Shown: positions 9,085 to 18,426 of the stretch, piece after piece
Position numbering within the stretch: the stretch's first letter is position 1
How the letters are laid out: each line of letters opens with the position of its first letter
Source of the DNA: Saccharospirillum mangrovi
Lineage (GTDB): Bacteria; Pseudomonadota; Gammaproteobacteria; Pseudomonadales; Natronospirillaceae
Direction: 5' to 3'
Assembly (NCBI RefSeq): GCF_003367315.1
Contig: NZ_CP031415.1
Location: 680,001 to 744,000, forward strand
DNA length: 64,000 nucleotides
Translations under genes and position numbers: made by a program
Notes under the pieces: model-generated
Told to the model about the DNA's origin: nothing
What the model saw: the letters and a program-made list of their open reading frames with translations, nothing else
Databases searched by the model: none

Positions 9085-10755
9085 CTACTGCAAGCGGAAG
9101 AACGACACCGACTGCAACAAATCCTGGCTGAGCGCGTTCAGCGTTTCGGTTGAATCGAGCGACAGTTTGGCGCTTTTGGCGTTGTCTTCGGAAATGCGAT
9201 TTACATCGCTGACCGTTTCGGAAATGCCGTTCAGGGTGGCGGCTTGCTGTTCGGCAGCGGCCGAGGTTTGCAGCGTCCAATCCTTAATCTGATCCACCGC
9301 AGCGACGAACTGCTCAATGGTGCGGCCGGCTTCACCCACGGTGTCGACTGTTGCCACCGACTTGGCGTGGCTGTCGCCAATCACACCCACAGCAGCGCGG
9401 CTGCCGCTGCGCAACTCTTCCAATGTTTGCTGAATTTCCTCTGTCGATTGCTGGGTGCGGTGCGCCAGTTTGCGCACTTCATCGGCTACCACAGCGAAGC
9501 CGCGGCCTTGTTCACCGGCGCGTGCTGCTTCGATGGCCGCGTTCAGCGCCAGCAGATTGGTCTGCTCGGCAATGGCCTGAATGGACGTGATGATGGTGGT
9601 GATGTTTTCCGCCTGGCCGTCGAGCTTTTCGATCACACTCACCGATTGCTCAATTTCTCCCGCCAACGTCTGAATGGAGCTGATGGTGTCTTGCACCGTC
9701 TGGAAGCCGCTGTCGGCGGCTTCTTTTGCCAGTTCCGATACCGACATCGACTGGCTGGCCGCCTCAGAAACCTGGCTCGAGGCGGTTTGCAATTCGTCGA
9801 TGGCCGTCGCCAGTTCGTGCATTTTCTGCTGCTGGCTTTCGGCGTCGCGGAAGCGCGATTCGGTGTCGGCCATGATGTCGCCAGCCGAGTGTTTGAGGTG
9901 TTCGGACAGTTCGATCACCGAACCGACGATGTCCGACAGCTTGGCGTTCATCTGCGACACCGCCAGCATTACCTCGTCCACTTCATCGCCGTTCTCGCGC
10001 GCTGAAATGCGTTGGCTGAGATCGCCACTGGCCAGGCGTTGCGTAGCCTGAACGATGGATTTCAGGTCGCGCTTGATTTTGCGCAGCATCCAGATGGCGG
10101 CCAGCGCGGCGATGACGATCAACACCGCCAGCGAAGCAATCATCACCCGCACCGTGGCTTGCTGCGAGGCGATCAGTTTGGCCGAACGCAAATCAACCAA
10201 TTGGCTGTACTGAGTCGAAATCTGCGTGATGAGGGTGCCGACCGGCGCCACCGCATCGGCCATGGCGGCCTTGATGGCGTTGCGTTCGTTCCAGGCGGCT
10301 TTGCCCAGCCAGGCGGTCGCTGCCGCTTCAGACGCGGTTTTGAGCTGCGCAAGGCCGGCGCTGAGTTGTTCGGCCAAGGTGCCGAGAGAGACCTCAGTCT
10401 GGCTGAGCATCACCGAGTCCCAACTGCGAATCAGGTCCGGGTTGAGCTGGGCCACGGCGTCCTGTATCTGCGCTTCGGTCGCGTCGGCGGCATCGATGGC
10501 GGCCTGCAAATCGGCCTCGGTGATGCTGCTGGCGAAGTATTGCGGCCCCAGTTCAGTAACCGTGTCGTATTGCTGCGTCAGTGTCTCCCATCCCTGAGTC
10601 AGGTTTTCGCTGAGTCGCCGCAGCTGAGCATCCTTCTCGCTGTTGGCAATCACGGTATTGAAACTGGAGATAAAGACCACGGCGAGCACCAGCAGGGCCA
10701 GAATTAAAGCCGACACCAGGGCACTGATCTTCAGCGTCAGGGAGAGTTTTTTCAT
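9085..10755 (-). CDS. Methyl-accepting chemotaxis protein
   Basis: A 556-residue chemoreceptor. It has an N-terminal membrane segment (about 10-32), a helical periplasmic sensor of about 165 residues, a second membrane segment (about 202-222, [21 protein letters not shown]), a HAMP region, and a long cytoplasmic signalling coiled coil. The hairpin tip is highly conserved ([20 protein letters not shown] and the following [15 protein letters not shown]), so it should couple to CheA/CheW. The ligand is unknown; the sensor resembles four-helix-bundle types. It is convergent with the diguanylate cyclase gene, with 21 bases between the stops. Confidence 0.93.
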   Translation of the reverse strand: MKKLSLTLKISALVSALILALLVLAVVFISSFNTVIANSEKDAQLRRLSENLTQGWETLTQQYDTVTELGPQYFASSITEADLQAAIDAADATEAQIQDAVAQLNPDLIRSWDSVMLSQTEVSLGTLAEQLSAGLAQLKTASEAAATAWLGKAAWNERNAIKAAMADAVAPVGTLITQISTQYSQLVDLRSAKLIASQQATVRVMIASLAVLIVIAALAAIWMLRKIKRDLKSIVQATQRLASGDLSQRISARENGDEVDEVMLAVSQMNAKLSDIVGSVIELSEHLKHSAGDIMADTESRFRDAESQQQKMHELATAIDELQTASSQVSEAASQSMSVSELAKEAADSGFQTVQDTISSIQTLAGEIEQSVSVIEKLDGQAENITTIITSIQAIAEQTNLLALNAAIEAARAGEQGRGFAVVADEVRKLAHRTQQSTEEIQQTLEELRSGSRAAVGVIGDSHAKSVATVDTVGEAGRTIEQFVAAVDQIKDWTLQTSAAAEQQAATLNGISETVSDVNRISEDNAKSAKLSLDSTETLNALSQDLLQSVSFFRLQ

Positions 10756-11128
10756 TCGTATGAGCTCGAGGAAATAGCGGCCGTTGTGTAAGACATCGGC
10801 ACCAATTGGAGAAAGCTTGAATGCGAAAGCCGTGCCGTTGCGAACATTGGTTGAATTGGAAGCGACACCGCCGTGTTAATCCGCGACATCATCGCAGCGT
10901 ACCTCGCATCGCCCTTAAAGGGTGCGGGCAGCGCACCAAGTGTGTCTGTTTTGGTGCGCCGCTGTCTGTGCTTATTTTGTTAATTCGTTACTATGACCGA
11001 GCTTGATGAAACAAATGTTTCTAAAAAGCCGCAATATCGATCATTTGTTCACACGCCAGCCGAGCTGGCCTACCCCTTGCAAAGCATCGCTCGCCATAAC
11101 GACAACCGACGCTAAGAGGGGATTTAGC
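10756..11128. other. 373-bp intergenic region with two palindromes, upstream of the ABC importer
   Basis: No gene is supported here. A perfect 9-bp-arm palindrome (GCGCACCAA at 10931-10939, TTGGTGCGC at 10951-10959) and a smaller one, GAAACAAATGTTTC (11008-11021), lie before the substrate-binding-protein gene. They could be operator sites or a transcribed hairpin. The in-frame upstream extension of that gene (from 11003) looks like noncoding sequence because it encodes no signal peptide and the real start has its own ribosome site. Confidence 0.4.
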
Positions 11129-12139
11129 ATGAATAAACGGACTTGGCTCAGTGGACTGGCCGGCCTGATGGCCGCGGCCGGTGCCAGCGCAACCGACATC
11201 GACTTCGCACTCGACTGGAAATTTGAAGGCCCAGCAGCGCCTTATCTGATGGCCATGGAGCGTGGCTATTACGAAGAAGAAGGACTGAACGTCAGCATCG
11301 ACTCCGGCTCTGGTTCCTTAGAAGCCATTCCACGGGTCGCCTCCGGAACCTACCAACTGGGCTTCGCCGACGTGAACTCGCTGATCAAATTCCGCGACCA
11401 GAACAGCGATGTCGCCCCGGTCAAAGCCATCATGATGACCTACGATGCGCCGCCTTTCGCCATCGTCGCGCGTCGCAGCCTGGGTGTGGAAACGCCGAAA
11501 GATCTGGAAGGCAAAACACTGGGTGCGCCGGCGACCGATGGCGCTTACGCCCAATGGCCGATCTTCGTGCAGGCCAACGGCATTGACGCCGACCGCGTGA
11601 CCATCGACAACGTTGGCTTCCCGGTGCGTGAACCGATGCTGGCGCAAGGCGATGTCGACGCCATCACCGGCTTCTCGTTCTCGTCGTACATCAACCTGAA
11701 ATCCAAAGGCACGCCGGATGACGACATCGTCGTCATGTTGATGAGCGACTATGGCGTCGATCTGTACGGCAACGCCATCATCGTTAACCCGACGTTTGCA
11801 GCGGAACATCCCGAAGCGGTCGAAGCCTTCATCCGAGCCACACTGCGCGGCTGGCGCGACACCATTGCCGACCCGGAAGCGGCGGTGCAATACGTGTTGC
11901 AACACAACACCGTAGCGCGTGAAGCGGTGGAACTGGAGCGTCTGGAAATGACCATTGCCGACAACATCCTCACCGACTACGTGCTGGAACACGGAATGGG
12001 CGGTATCGATACCGAACGCATGGCAAACGCCATCGAACAGATCGGCCTCACTTACGAGTACAGCAACAAACCCAGCGTCGATGACATCTTCACCGACGAA
12101 TTCCTGCCCGCCATGGCAGGGCGGATGGTCGCACCTTAA
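11129..12139 (+). CDS. ABC transporter substrate-binding protein, NMT1/THI5-like (SsuA/TauA/ThiY superfamily)
   Basis: A 336-residue periplasmic protein. The start was placed at 11129, where an AAGAGGGGA ribosome site precedes a clear signal peptide (MNKRTWLSGLAGLMAAAGASA). The mature protein opens with TDIDFALDWKFEGPAAPYLMA and has the NMT1-type features KFRDQN, DLEGKTLGAP and VREPMLAQGDVDAITGF. Such proteins bind pyrimidine precursors, nitrogenous heterocycles, sulfonates or similar small molecules; the ligand is not readable here. The ATPase and permease genes follow after a strong terminator-like hairpin, which should leave this gene more highly expressed. Confidence 0.85.
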   Translation: MNKRTWLSGLAGLMAAAGASATDIDFALDWKFEGPAAPYLMAMERGYYEEEGLNVSIDSGSGSLEAIPRVASGTYQLGFADVNSLIKFRDQNSDVAPVKAIMMTYDAPPFAIVARRSLGVETPKDLEGKTLGAPATDGAYAQWPIFVQANGIDADRVTIDNVGFPVREPMLAQGDVDAITGFSFSSYINLKSKGTPDDDIVVMLMSDYGVDLYGNAIIVNPTFAAEHPEAVEAFIRATLRGWRDTIADPEAAVQYVLQHNTVAREAVELERLEMTIADNILTDYVLEHGMGGIDTERMANAIEQIGLTYEYSNKPSVDDIFTDEFLPAMAGRMVAP

Positions 12140-12151
12140 TAGCGACACGAA

Positions 12152-12177
12152 CCCCGGCGAATTCGCCGGGGTTTTTT
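12152..12177 (+). terminator. Intrinsic terminator/attenuator inside the ABC importer operon
   Basis: A perfect 20-base palindrome (CCCCGGCGAATTCGCCGGGG, 12152-12171) is followed directly by six T residues. It lies 12 bases after the substrate-binding-protein stop and before the ATPase gene. It should end most transcripts, giving excess binding protein over ATPase and permease. Confidence 0.85.
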
Positions 12178-12242
12178 GTTTGAACTCCGTGTTAAAAAAA
12201 TGCTCTGTACGAAAAAAATCACTGCTGAATAAAAGGCCCAAA

Positions 12243-13070
12243 ATGAGTTTCATCGACATTCAATCGTTGTGCTTGGGTTACGGCGGAATGGACGCCGGCC
12301 AGTTGGTGCTCGACGGTATCGACCTGCAAGTAGAGCAGGGTGACTTTGCCGCCATCGTCGGCCCCAGCGGCTGCGGCAAATCGACCTTTATGAAATTGCT
12401 GTCCGGCTTGCTGATTCCGCAGGAAGGCAGCGTCGTGCTGGACGGCGAACCCGTCACCGGGCCGCGCGCTCAGGTGGGCATGGCGTTTCAGAACGCCATC
12501 ATGTTGCCCTGGCGCACCACGCTGGAAAATGTGCTGTTGCCGTTGGAAGTCGCACCGGCGACGAAAAAAGATTTTCGCAAACGCCGCGCTCAGTATCGGC
12601 GTCGTGGTGAAGAGCTATTGGCGGCTGTTGGTCTGAAAGGTTTGGGTCACAAATACCCCTGGCAATTATCGGGCGGTATGCGTCAGCGCGCTTCACTGTG
12701 CCGGGCGTTAATTCACGAACCCAAACTGTTATTGCTCGACGAACCTTTCGGCGCACTCGATGCATTCACACGCGAAGAATTGTGGAACGTGTTGCAGGAT
12801 TTATGGCAACAACAACGCTTCACCGTCGTCTTGGTAACACACGATTTAACCGAAGCGGTGTATCTCTCCAACACCGTCTATGTGATGAGCGCACGGCCTG
12901 GAAAAATCATCGTTAAACGCGACATCGATTTCGATCGGCCGCGTACCTTGGAAAGCCGCTATCAACCGGAATTTGTCAGCGCCGTACACGAATTGCGCGA
13001 ACACATTCGCAGTGCGCGTTCGGAAGACAGCAACAGCAGTATCGGTTCCTTGCAGGAGACTTCGCCATGA
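12243..13070 (+). CDS. ABC importer ATP-binding protein (SsuB/TauB/NrtD type)
   Basis: A 275-residue ATPase with Walker A GPSGCGKST (about residues 41-49), signature LSGGMRQRASLCRAL, Walker B LLLLDEPFGALD and switch His in VTHDLTEAV. The Q-loop reads AFQNAIMLPWRT, as in the taurine/nitrate/sulfonate group. The start was set at 12243 (MSFIDIQSL); the upstream open frame overlaps the preceding gene and the terminator. Its stop overlaps the permease start by four bases. Confidence 0.88.
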   Translation: MSFIDIQSLCLGYGGMDAGQLVLDGIDLQVEQGDFAAIVGPSGCGKSTFMKLLSGLLIPQEGSVVLDGEPVTGPRAQVGMAFQNAIMLPWRTTLENVLLPLEVAPATKKDFRKRRAQYRRRGEELLAAVGLKGLGHKYPWQLSGGMRQRASLCRALIHEPKLLLLDEPFGALDAFTREELWNVLQDLWQQQRFTVVLVTHDLTEAVYLSNTVYVMSARPGKIIVKRDIDFDRPRTLESRYQPEFVSAVHELREHIRSARSEDSNSSIGSLQETSP

Positions 13071-13870
13071 GCGGTGCGACAAAAAAACGCAGTTGGCAAC
13101 GCTGGCTGTTTGGCTGGCTGGCGCGTGAAGAAGCGATGTCGTTTTGGGTAACCGTGGCCTTCTTTGCGCTGTGGGAATTGATCTGTCGGCTGAGCGATAT
13201 TCCGGTGTATTTTCTGCCGCCGCCGTCGGTGATTGTGCAAACCGGTTTTGAATTTCAGCGGGCCATCGTCGTCAACTCGATCCAGACCTTATGGACCACC
13301 ACCGCCGGCTTTGGTTTGGCCGTCGTATTCGGTTTGATTCTGGGCATTGCCATCGGTTGGTCGCGCCGATTGTATCGCGGTTTGTATCCGTTAATGGTCG
13401 GGTTTAATTCGGTACCGAAAGTCGCCGTCGTGCCGATTCTGGTGCTCTGGTTTGGTATCGGCACTGTGCCCGCCATTCTGACCGCGTTTTTAATTTCGTT
13501 TTTCCCGATTGTCGTCAACGTCGCAACGGGATTGGCGACCACCGAACCGGAAATGGACGACGTACTGCGCGCCCTCGGCGCGTCCAAACTCGACCGCCTG
13601 TTAAAAGTCGGTTTGCCCGGCGCCATGCCACACTTTTTCGGCTCGCTGAAAGTGGCGATTACGCTGGCCTTCGTTGGCTCAGTCATTTCCGAAACCGTCG
13701 CCGCCAACTCCGGCCTCGGCAACATGATGTTAATGGCACAGGCCAATTTCGAAGTTCCGCTGGTGTTTGCGGGCTTGCTGGCTCTGGCGGTGGAAGGTGT
13801 GGTGATGTACGCCATCTTTGTATTGATTGAAAAGCGGATGACGGGGTGGGCGTTTCGTTCGCAGCAATAA
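13067..13870 (+). CDS. ABC importer permease (SsuC/TauC type)
   Basis: A 267-residue inner-membrane permease with about six membrane segments and the EAA loop (DDVLRALGASKLDRLLKVGLP, about residues 163-183) for contact with the ATPase. It belongs to the BPD_transp_1 group used by nitrate/sulfonate/taurine and NMT1-type importers. The start overlaps the ATPase stop (ATGA). It ends the operon at a bidirectional terminator. Confidence 0.9.
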   Translation: MSGATKKRSWQRWLFGWLAREEAMSFWVTVAFFALWELICRLSDIPVYFLPPPSVIVQTGFEFQRAIVVNSIQTLWTTTAGFGLAVVFGLILGIAIGWSRRLYRGLYPLMVGFNSVPKVAVVPILVLWFGIGTVPAILTAFLISFFPIVVNVATGLATTEPEMDDVLRALGASKLDRLLKVGLPGAMPHFFGSLKVAITLAFVGSVISETVAANSGLGNMMLMAQANFEVPLVFAGLLALAVEGVVMYAIFVLIEKRMTGWAFRSQQ

Positions 13871-13892
13871 AAAAGCCCCCGAGTGGGGGCTT
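13870..13892. terminator. Bidirectional terminator between the importer permease and phoX
   Basis: The stem AAGCCCCC (13873-13880) pairs with GGGGGCTT (13885-13892) across a GAGT loop. A run of A residues on its left side gives a U-tract for minus-strand transcripts, so it works best as the phoX terminator and may also serve the plus-strand operon. Confidence 0.8.
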
Positions 13893-13924
13893 GGAAGGTT
13901 GGAGAGTCTGAAAGGGGTTGGTAA

Positions 13925-15796
13925 TTAAGCGCCGATGACGCCGCCGTCTTCGCGGTAGACCGCGACGATGGACGAGCGTGGTACGCCGTCACGCGCGGCG
14001 TTCGGCCAGGCGACGTCCGGGTGCTGAATACCGACCAAGGCGACGCGGTGGTCGTTGGAGAAGCTCAGGCCGGTGATTTCGCAACCCTGCGGGCCGACCA
14101 TGAAGCGGCGGATGTGTCCGGTGACCGGGTCGCCACACAGCATCTGGTTGTTGCCCTGGCCAGCGAAGTCGCCTTCGTTGGAGTAGTCACCATCGGTCTG
14201 AATCCACAGGCGACCGAAGTCGTCGAAGCGCAGGCCGTCGGGGCTGTTGAACATGTTGTCGGTGGTGATGTTGTCGCTGCCGGCGTAAGCGCCGGTCTTC
14301 ACGGCCGGGTTGCCGGCGATGGCGTACAAGTCCCAGCCGAAACGTTCGGCGGTGTGGTCGTGGTTTTCCGGCATCCAACGCACGATCTGACCGTAGTCGT
14401 TTTTCTCGCGCGGGTTCGGGCCGTTCAGCGGCTGAGCATCGGTGGTGCCGCGACGGCTGTTGTTGGTCAGGGTGCAGAACACCATCGGTGCGGACGGATG
14501 GCAGGCGACCCATTCCGGGCGGTCCATGGTGGTGGCGCCAACGAAGGTGGCGGCGGCGCGAGCGCGGACCAAGACGTCGGCGTGATCGGCAAAGCCGTTG
14601 GCGCGGGTCAGGCCGTTAACGCCGTGGCGCAGTTCGATCCAGCGGCCGCTGCCGTTGTCGTTGAACTGGGCGACGTACAGATCACCGTCTTCCAGCAGAC
14701 GCATGTTGGCGGCGCGGTCGTCCGGGTTGTAGGTGCCGCGTGAGACGAATTTGTAGATGAATTCACCGCGTTCGTCGTCACCCATGTAGACCACAGCGCG
14801 GCCGTCGTGGTTGATGGTCATGGCGGCGTTTTCGTGTTTGAAACGGCCCATGGCGGTGCGTTTTTTCGGTGTCGATGTCGGGTCGGTCGGGTCGATTTCG
14901 ACGATCCAGCCGAAGCGGTTCGGCTCGTTCGGTTCGGCCGCCAGGTTGAAGCGGCTTTCGTGTTGCCACCAGTCGTAGCCAGAACCGTTTTCGCTCAAGC
15001 CGTAACGCTTGTGGGCGTCGCTCAGCGCCGTGCCTTCCGGCGCGCCGAAGTAACCGTTGAAGTTTTCTTCGCAGGTCATGTAAGTGCCCCAAGGCGTACG
15101 ACCGGCACCGCAGTTATTGAAGGTGCCGAAAACGCGACGGCCGGTGGAGTCGGCTGAGGTTTTCACGTAGTTGGTGCCGGCAACCGGGCCGGTCAGTTCG
15201 AATTCGGCGTTGCCGTGCAGGCGACGGTTGAAGTCGGAACCTTTCTTGTACTGCCAGCTGCCGTTGCGCTTGCGTTCCAGCTCGACAATGGTCACGCCGT
15301 GACCGTTCAGGCCTTTCTGTACGTCTTCGGCGGTTTTGGCGGCTTCACCGTGGGTGTAGAAATATTTGTCGTTCAGGTATTCGTTGTTGACGGCCAGCAC
15401 GGCGCGGTTCGGGTCGAGGTTGCCGTTGCGGTCGGTCAGGTGAAACATTTCCATGCCGTCGGTGTTGTCACCGAACTGGCCGGCCTGGTCGGCGGCCGTG
15501 TTCTCGCGCGCGAAGTTGGGCGCGCCTTTCAGTACCGGGTCGCCCCAGGACATCAATACTTCGTAGCGGTAACCCGGCGGCAGGCTGATGTCGTCAGCGG
15601 TGCTGGTGGGAATGTTGTCGAAGCTCATCAGGGTAGTGGCTTCGTTGACGGCCATTGCCAGTGGTGCAACGCCGCCGAGGAAGGCGGTGGCACCGGCAGC
15701 GCTGCCGGCTTTGATCAGGTTACGACGGCTCATGGCCAGGTCGATCAGTCGGTCGAATTCGACCGGCTTGTTGTTTTCATCATGCTCAGTATGCAT
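13925..15796 (-). CDS. phoX: PhoX-family alkaline phosphatase (DUF839), Tat-exported
   Basis: A 623-residue protein. The region around residue 28 has a twin-arginine signal (SRRNLIKAGSAAGATAFLGG) after a charged N-region, so the protein should be exported folded. The body has the PhoX/DUF839 hallmark MTCEENFNGYFG and metal-ligand-rich segments such as AVNNEYLNDKYFYTHGEAA and FNSPDGLRFDDFGRLWIQTDG. PhoX enzymes are Ca/Fe phosphomonoesterases used to release phosphate from organic esters. A PhoB-box-like array lies upstream (15869-15897), supporting phosphate-starvation control. DUF839 also contains uncharacterised homologues, so enzymatic activity is inferred. Confidence 0.87.
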   Translation of the reverse strand: MHTEHDENNKPVEFDRLIDLAMSRRNLIKAGSAAGATAFLGGVAPLAMAVNEATTLMSFDNIPTSTADDISLPPGYRYEVLMSWGDPVLKGAPNFARENTAADQAGQFGDNTDGMEMFHLTDRNGNLDPNRAVLAVNNEYLNDKYFYTHGEAAKTAEDVQKGLNGHGVTIVELERKRNGSWQYKKGSDFNRRLHGNAEFELTGPVAGTNYVKTSADSTGRRVFGTFNNCGAGRTPWGTYMTCEENFNGYFGAPEGTALSDAHKRYGLSENGSGYDWWQHESRFNLAAEPNEPNRFGWIVEIDPTDPTSTPKKRTAMGRFKHENAAMTINHDGRAVVYMGDDERGEFIYKFVSRGTYNPDDRAANMRLLEDGDLYVAQFNDNGSGRWIELRHGVNGLTRANGFADHADVLVRARAAATFVGATTMDRPEWVACHPSAPMVFCTLTNNSRRGTTDAQPLNGPNPREKNDYGQIVRWMPENHDHTAERFGWDLYAIAGNPAVKTGAYAGSDNITTDNMFNSPDGLRFDDFGRLWIQTDGDYSNEGDFAGQGNNQMLCGDPVTGHIRRFMVGPQGCEITGLSFSNDHRVALVGIQHPDVAWPNAARDGVPRSSIVAVYREDGGVIGA

Positions 15797-15868
15797 CTCG
15801 AAGGTCCTGTGGGTTTTTTAGGTTGGGGGTGGGCGAATCGATAGCACTGCGCAGTCTTGCCAATGGCT

Positions 15869-15897
15869 GTGACACTTGAATGACGAACCGATGACGC
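15869..15897 (-). promoter_or_regulatory. Putative PhoB box upstream of phoX
   Basis: Read on the minus strand, three direct repeats GCGTCAT, TCGTCAT and GTGTCAC are each separated by exactly four bases. This is the 11-bp periodicity of Pho boxes (consensus CTGTCAT-N4-CTGTCAT). It lies about 73 bases before the phoX start. The repeats match five to six of seven positions. Confidence 0.55.
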
Positions 15898-16059
15898 TTG
15901 TCTTCAGGCGCAAAAGCGGTACGGGTGGTGGCGAATAACTGTCTGTTTTTTAACGACTTTAAAAATTCACCAGCCGTTCTGGCCTGAACCCGGTTCTCCC
16001 TAGGTTGTTCACAAACTTGTCCACGGCTTCTGTGGGTAACTTCATTTCTCGGCGGCATA

Positions 16060-16087
16060 AAAAAACCCGCCGGAGCGGGTTTTTTGT
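16060..16087. terminator. Bidirectional terminator between phoX upstream region and the 16098 gene
   Basis: AAACCCGC (16063-16070), loop CGGA, GCGGGTTT (16075-16082), with A residues on the left and T residues on the right. On the minus strand it terminates the gene that ends at 16098. The rest of the roughly 300-bp gap (15797-16097) holds only the phoX promoter region with its Pho box. Confidence 0.8.
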
Positions 16088-16097
16088 GGCAATGATT

Positions 16098-18218
16098 TCA
16101 GCGGCGGTAACGCATCAGTGCCGGTTCACCGTCGAAGTCGTAGAGGCAATAGAAGCCGTTTTCGAAAGTCGCCAGGACGGTGCATTCGTAGTCGCCAGCG
16201 TCGACGCTTTGCCATGTCTGATCGCAGCTGTCGCGCATGCGCTCGGTGCTGCTTTCCTGGATCAGTCGTCCGCCTTCCTGGCGCCATTGGTAGTCGATCT
16301 GATAAACGTCGCAGCGGTTGTTGGCGTCTTTCTGGCGGTACTGGCCGCTGCCGTCGGCGTTCAGGGTTTCGATGGCGTCGGGAAACCAACTGCAATCGTC
16401 GCTCATGGAGTCGGTCTGGTAGTCGCCGGGTTCTACGATGAAGTCGTCCGTCAGCGGTTGCAGATCGACACCGACTTGCGCTTCCCAGCCGCGTTCGGTG
16501 TGCTGATCCAGATAGCTGATCTGCATCGGCAGGCGGCTCAGTTGCACCATGCCGACGTAGAAGTCGGTGCAGCTGTCCATGTTGTCGAGTTGTTGCAATG
16601 AGCTGCTCATTGGCGTGTCGGCGATGGCCATGAAGGCGTCACCGATGGCTTGGTAGTTGGACGCGAACGCCATGTTGCCGTCGGTGTTCAGCGGCTCGCG
16701 GGCCATTTGATTGGCCGCTTGCGTGGCGGCGTTGCCGGTGTAGACCAGCAGGTGTTTGCCTTTGATGGCGACTTGCACCGGCTGCGGTAATCCCATATCC
16801 GGCAAGGTTACCGGCTCGCCATTGGTGGGTATTTTCAGGCCGGCCAGCGGCGGGAAGCTGGCAGTCAGTGAGGTGGCTAACAGGCTCGGGTTGTCGGCGC
16901 TGATGCTGACCAGTGCAGAACCGCTCAGGCCAACCGGGCTGCTGGCGTCGGCCTGCAAGTCGTACAACGCGAAGCCGGCGCCTTTCAGACCCTGCGCCAT
17001 GCCGCCAACCATGCCCAGAACGGCGGGGTTAAAGCCGGCGACGTCCTGTTGCAGTTTGACCAGCGATGGGCAGTCGAAGTCGGCGGCGCGCAATTGCGTC
17101 CAGAGCGTCGTGGCGACCGGCGCCAGGGCTTCGACGTTCAGACCCAGGGCGAAGGCGAAAATCTTGTCGCTGGCATCGCGGCTGTATTGCGGTACGGAAC
17201 CGGCGAGCTGGCTCAGCTCGGAGGTGATGTCGGCGTTGTTGATTTCCAGCACGAAACGCAGCACTTGATGCAGGTTGTCGGCGCTGGCTTTCATGTCTTC
17301 GCTGCCGTACACCAGACGCGGCATTTGCTCGGCGAGGCTCATCCATTCGGCCGGGCAGGTGTTGTCCATCTTGGCGTTCAGATCGGCCATCGGTCCGGGG
17401 GCCAGGCGTTGCAGGTCGCGCCCCATGCGATTGTTCTGCGGCATCAATATGGCTTCGGCGATTTTGGCGATGCTGATGTAGCCGCGAGCGAATTCGTCGA
17501 AGTGGTATTCGGTGTCGAGCGATTGCCAGTCTTCGCTGTCGGACAGCGGTTGTTCCTGGGCGATCAGGCCGAAGCGCTGGCCGAGCCGGGTGTCGTCGTC
17601 GATTTCGGTCAGCAAGGTGGCGGTGGCGATGTGGTCATTAATCGCTATGGCAAAGTCGAACCGGCGTTTGGCGGTCGGTGCCGACAATTGCCAATGGCGA
17701 ATGTCGACGCCTTCGACGCGGCGGATTTCCGGTTGCTGACCACTGCCTTCGGCCATGTCGGTGATCAATTGTTCAATGGCGGCATCGTCCGATACCTGGA
17801 AGCGAACCACAGGAAGGGTGCCGTCCAGATAAAAGGCGTAAGAGCCGTCTTCGTCCAGACCGTAGCGCGCCATCAGTGCGCCGTAGCCGGTCTTGCCTTC
17901 GTAGCCGGTGAACTGGGCGACGTTGGCGTAATCTTCGTACAGCCAGGCCAATACCTGCATGCCGGGCGTTTCGGAAAACACATCTGGCAATTCGGGCAGT
18001 TCCGACATCACCTCGGTGTTGGTCCAGCTATCGAGCATTTGCGCTTCGGGCGTGGTGTTTTTGCCGAGTGATACCCAGGCGGTGTCGGCCGGAATGGCGT
18101 CGATCAGCGTGCTCTGTTTTTTGTCCGAACCGAACAAGCCAAAAAAGCTGAACGACCAGGCCGGGCTGACCACGAACAGCAATACGATGGCCAGCAGGCC
18201 AGTGCGATATCCTTTCAT
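16098..18218 (-). CDS. Large exported protein of unknown function (DUF3352-like)
   Basis: A 706-residue protein. The ATG at 18218 was chosen over one at 18329 because GGAG precedes it and a signal peptide follows at once (KGYRTGLLAIVLLFVVSPAWS). The mature part starts near the FFGLFGSDKKQSTLIDAIPADTAW region. The pattern of an IPADTAWVSLG start, repeated two-layer sensor-like segments and periodic substrate-free hydrophobic strands resembles DUF3352-type periplasmic proteins. The C-terminal roughly 120 residues are Cys-containing (DSCTDF, DDCSWF, NRCDVYQ, DSCDQTW, DYECTV), suggesting disulfides. It stands alone between terminators. I do not recognise a function. Confidence 0.6.
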   Translation of the reverse strand: MKGYRTGLLAIVLLFVVSPAWSFSFFGLFGSDKKQSTLIDAIPADTAWVSLGKNTTPEAQMLDSWTNTEVMSELPELPDVFSETPGMQVLAWLYEDYANVAQFTGYEGKTGYGALMARYGLDEDGSYAFYLDGTLPVVRFQVSDDAAIEQLITDMAEGSGQQPEIRRVEGVDIRHWQLSAPTAKRRFDFAIAINDHIATATLLTEIDDDTRLGQRFGLIAQEQPLSDSEDWQSLDTEYHFDEFARGYISIAKIAEAILMPQNNRMGRDLQRLAPGPMADLNAKMDNTCPAEWMSLAEQMPRLVYGSEDMKASADNLHQVLRFVLEINNADITSELSQLAGSVPQYSRDASDKIFAFALGLNVEALAPVATTLWTQLRAADFDCPSLVKLQQDVAGFNPAVLGMVGGMAQGLKGAGFALYDLQADASSPVGLSGSALVSISADNPSLLATSLTASFPPLAGLKIPTNGEPVTLPDMGLPQPVQVAIKGKHLLVYTGNAATQAANQMAREPLNTDGNMAFASNYQAIGDAFMAIADTPMSSSLQQLDNMDSCTDFYVGMVQLSRLPMQISYLDQHTERGWEAQVGVDLQPLTDDFIVEPGDYQTDSMSDDCSWFPDAIETLNADGSGQYRQKDANNRCDVYQIDYQWRQEGGRLIQESSTERMRDSCDQTWQSVDAGDYECTVLATFENGFYCLYDFDGEPALMRYRR

Positions 18219-18426
18219 CCAGTACTCCGGTAGCGGGTTGACACCCTTCATTGTGGGGAGGGCTGTCGAGTGTAGCAGGATGCAATCCGCCAAACACCGA
18301 CCCGGTGGACCCGCTGAGAACCTTCTCAAATTACGCAGAAATTACGCCGCCGCTGGCCGGCTGATGGTTCGCTTACGGGGCCATTCATACACTGAGGGCA
18401 TCTGGTCTCGTGAGTGACAGCGAGTG

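Noticed and set aside
11003-11128. N-terminal extension of the NMT1-type binding protein
   Set aside because: The extension lacks a ribosome site and signal peptide, whereas ATG 11129 has both.
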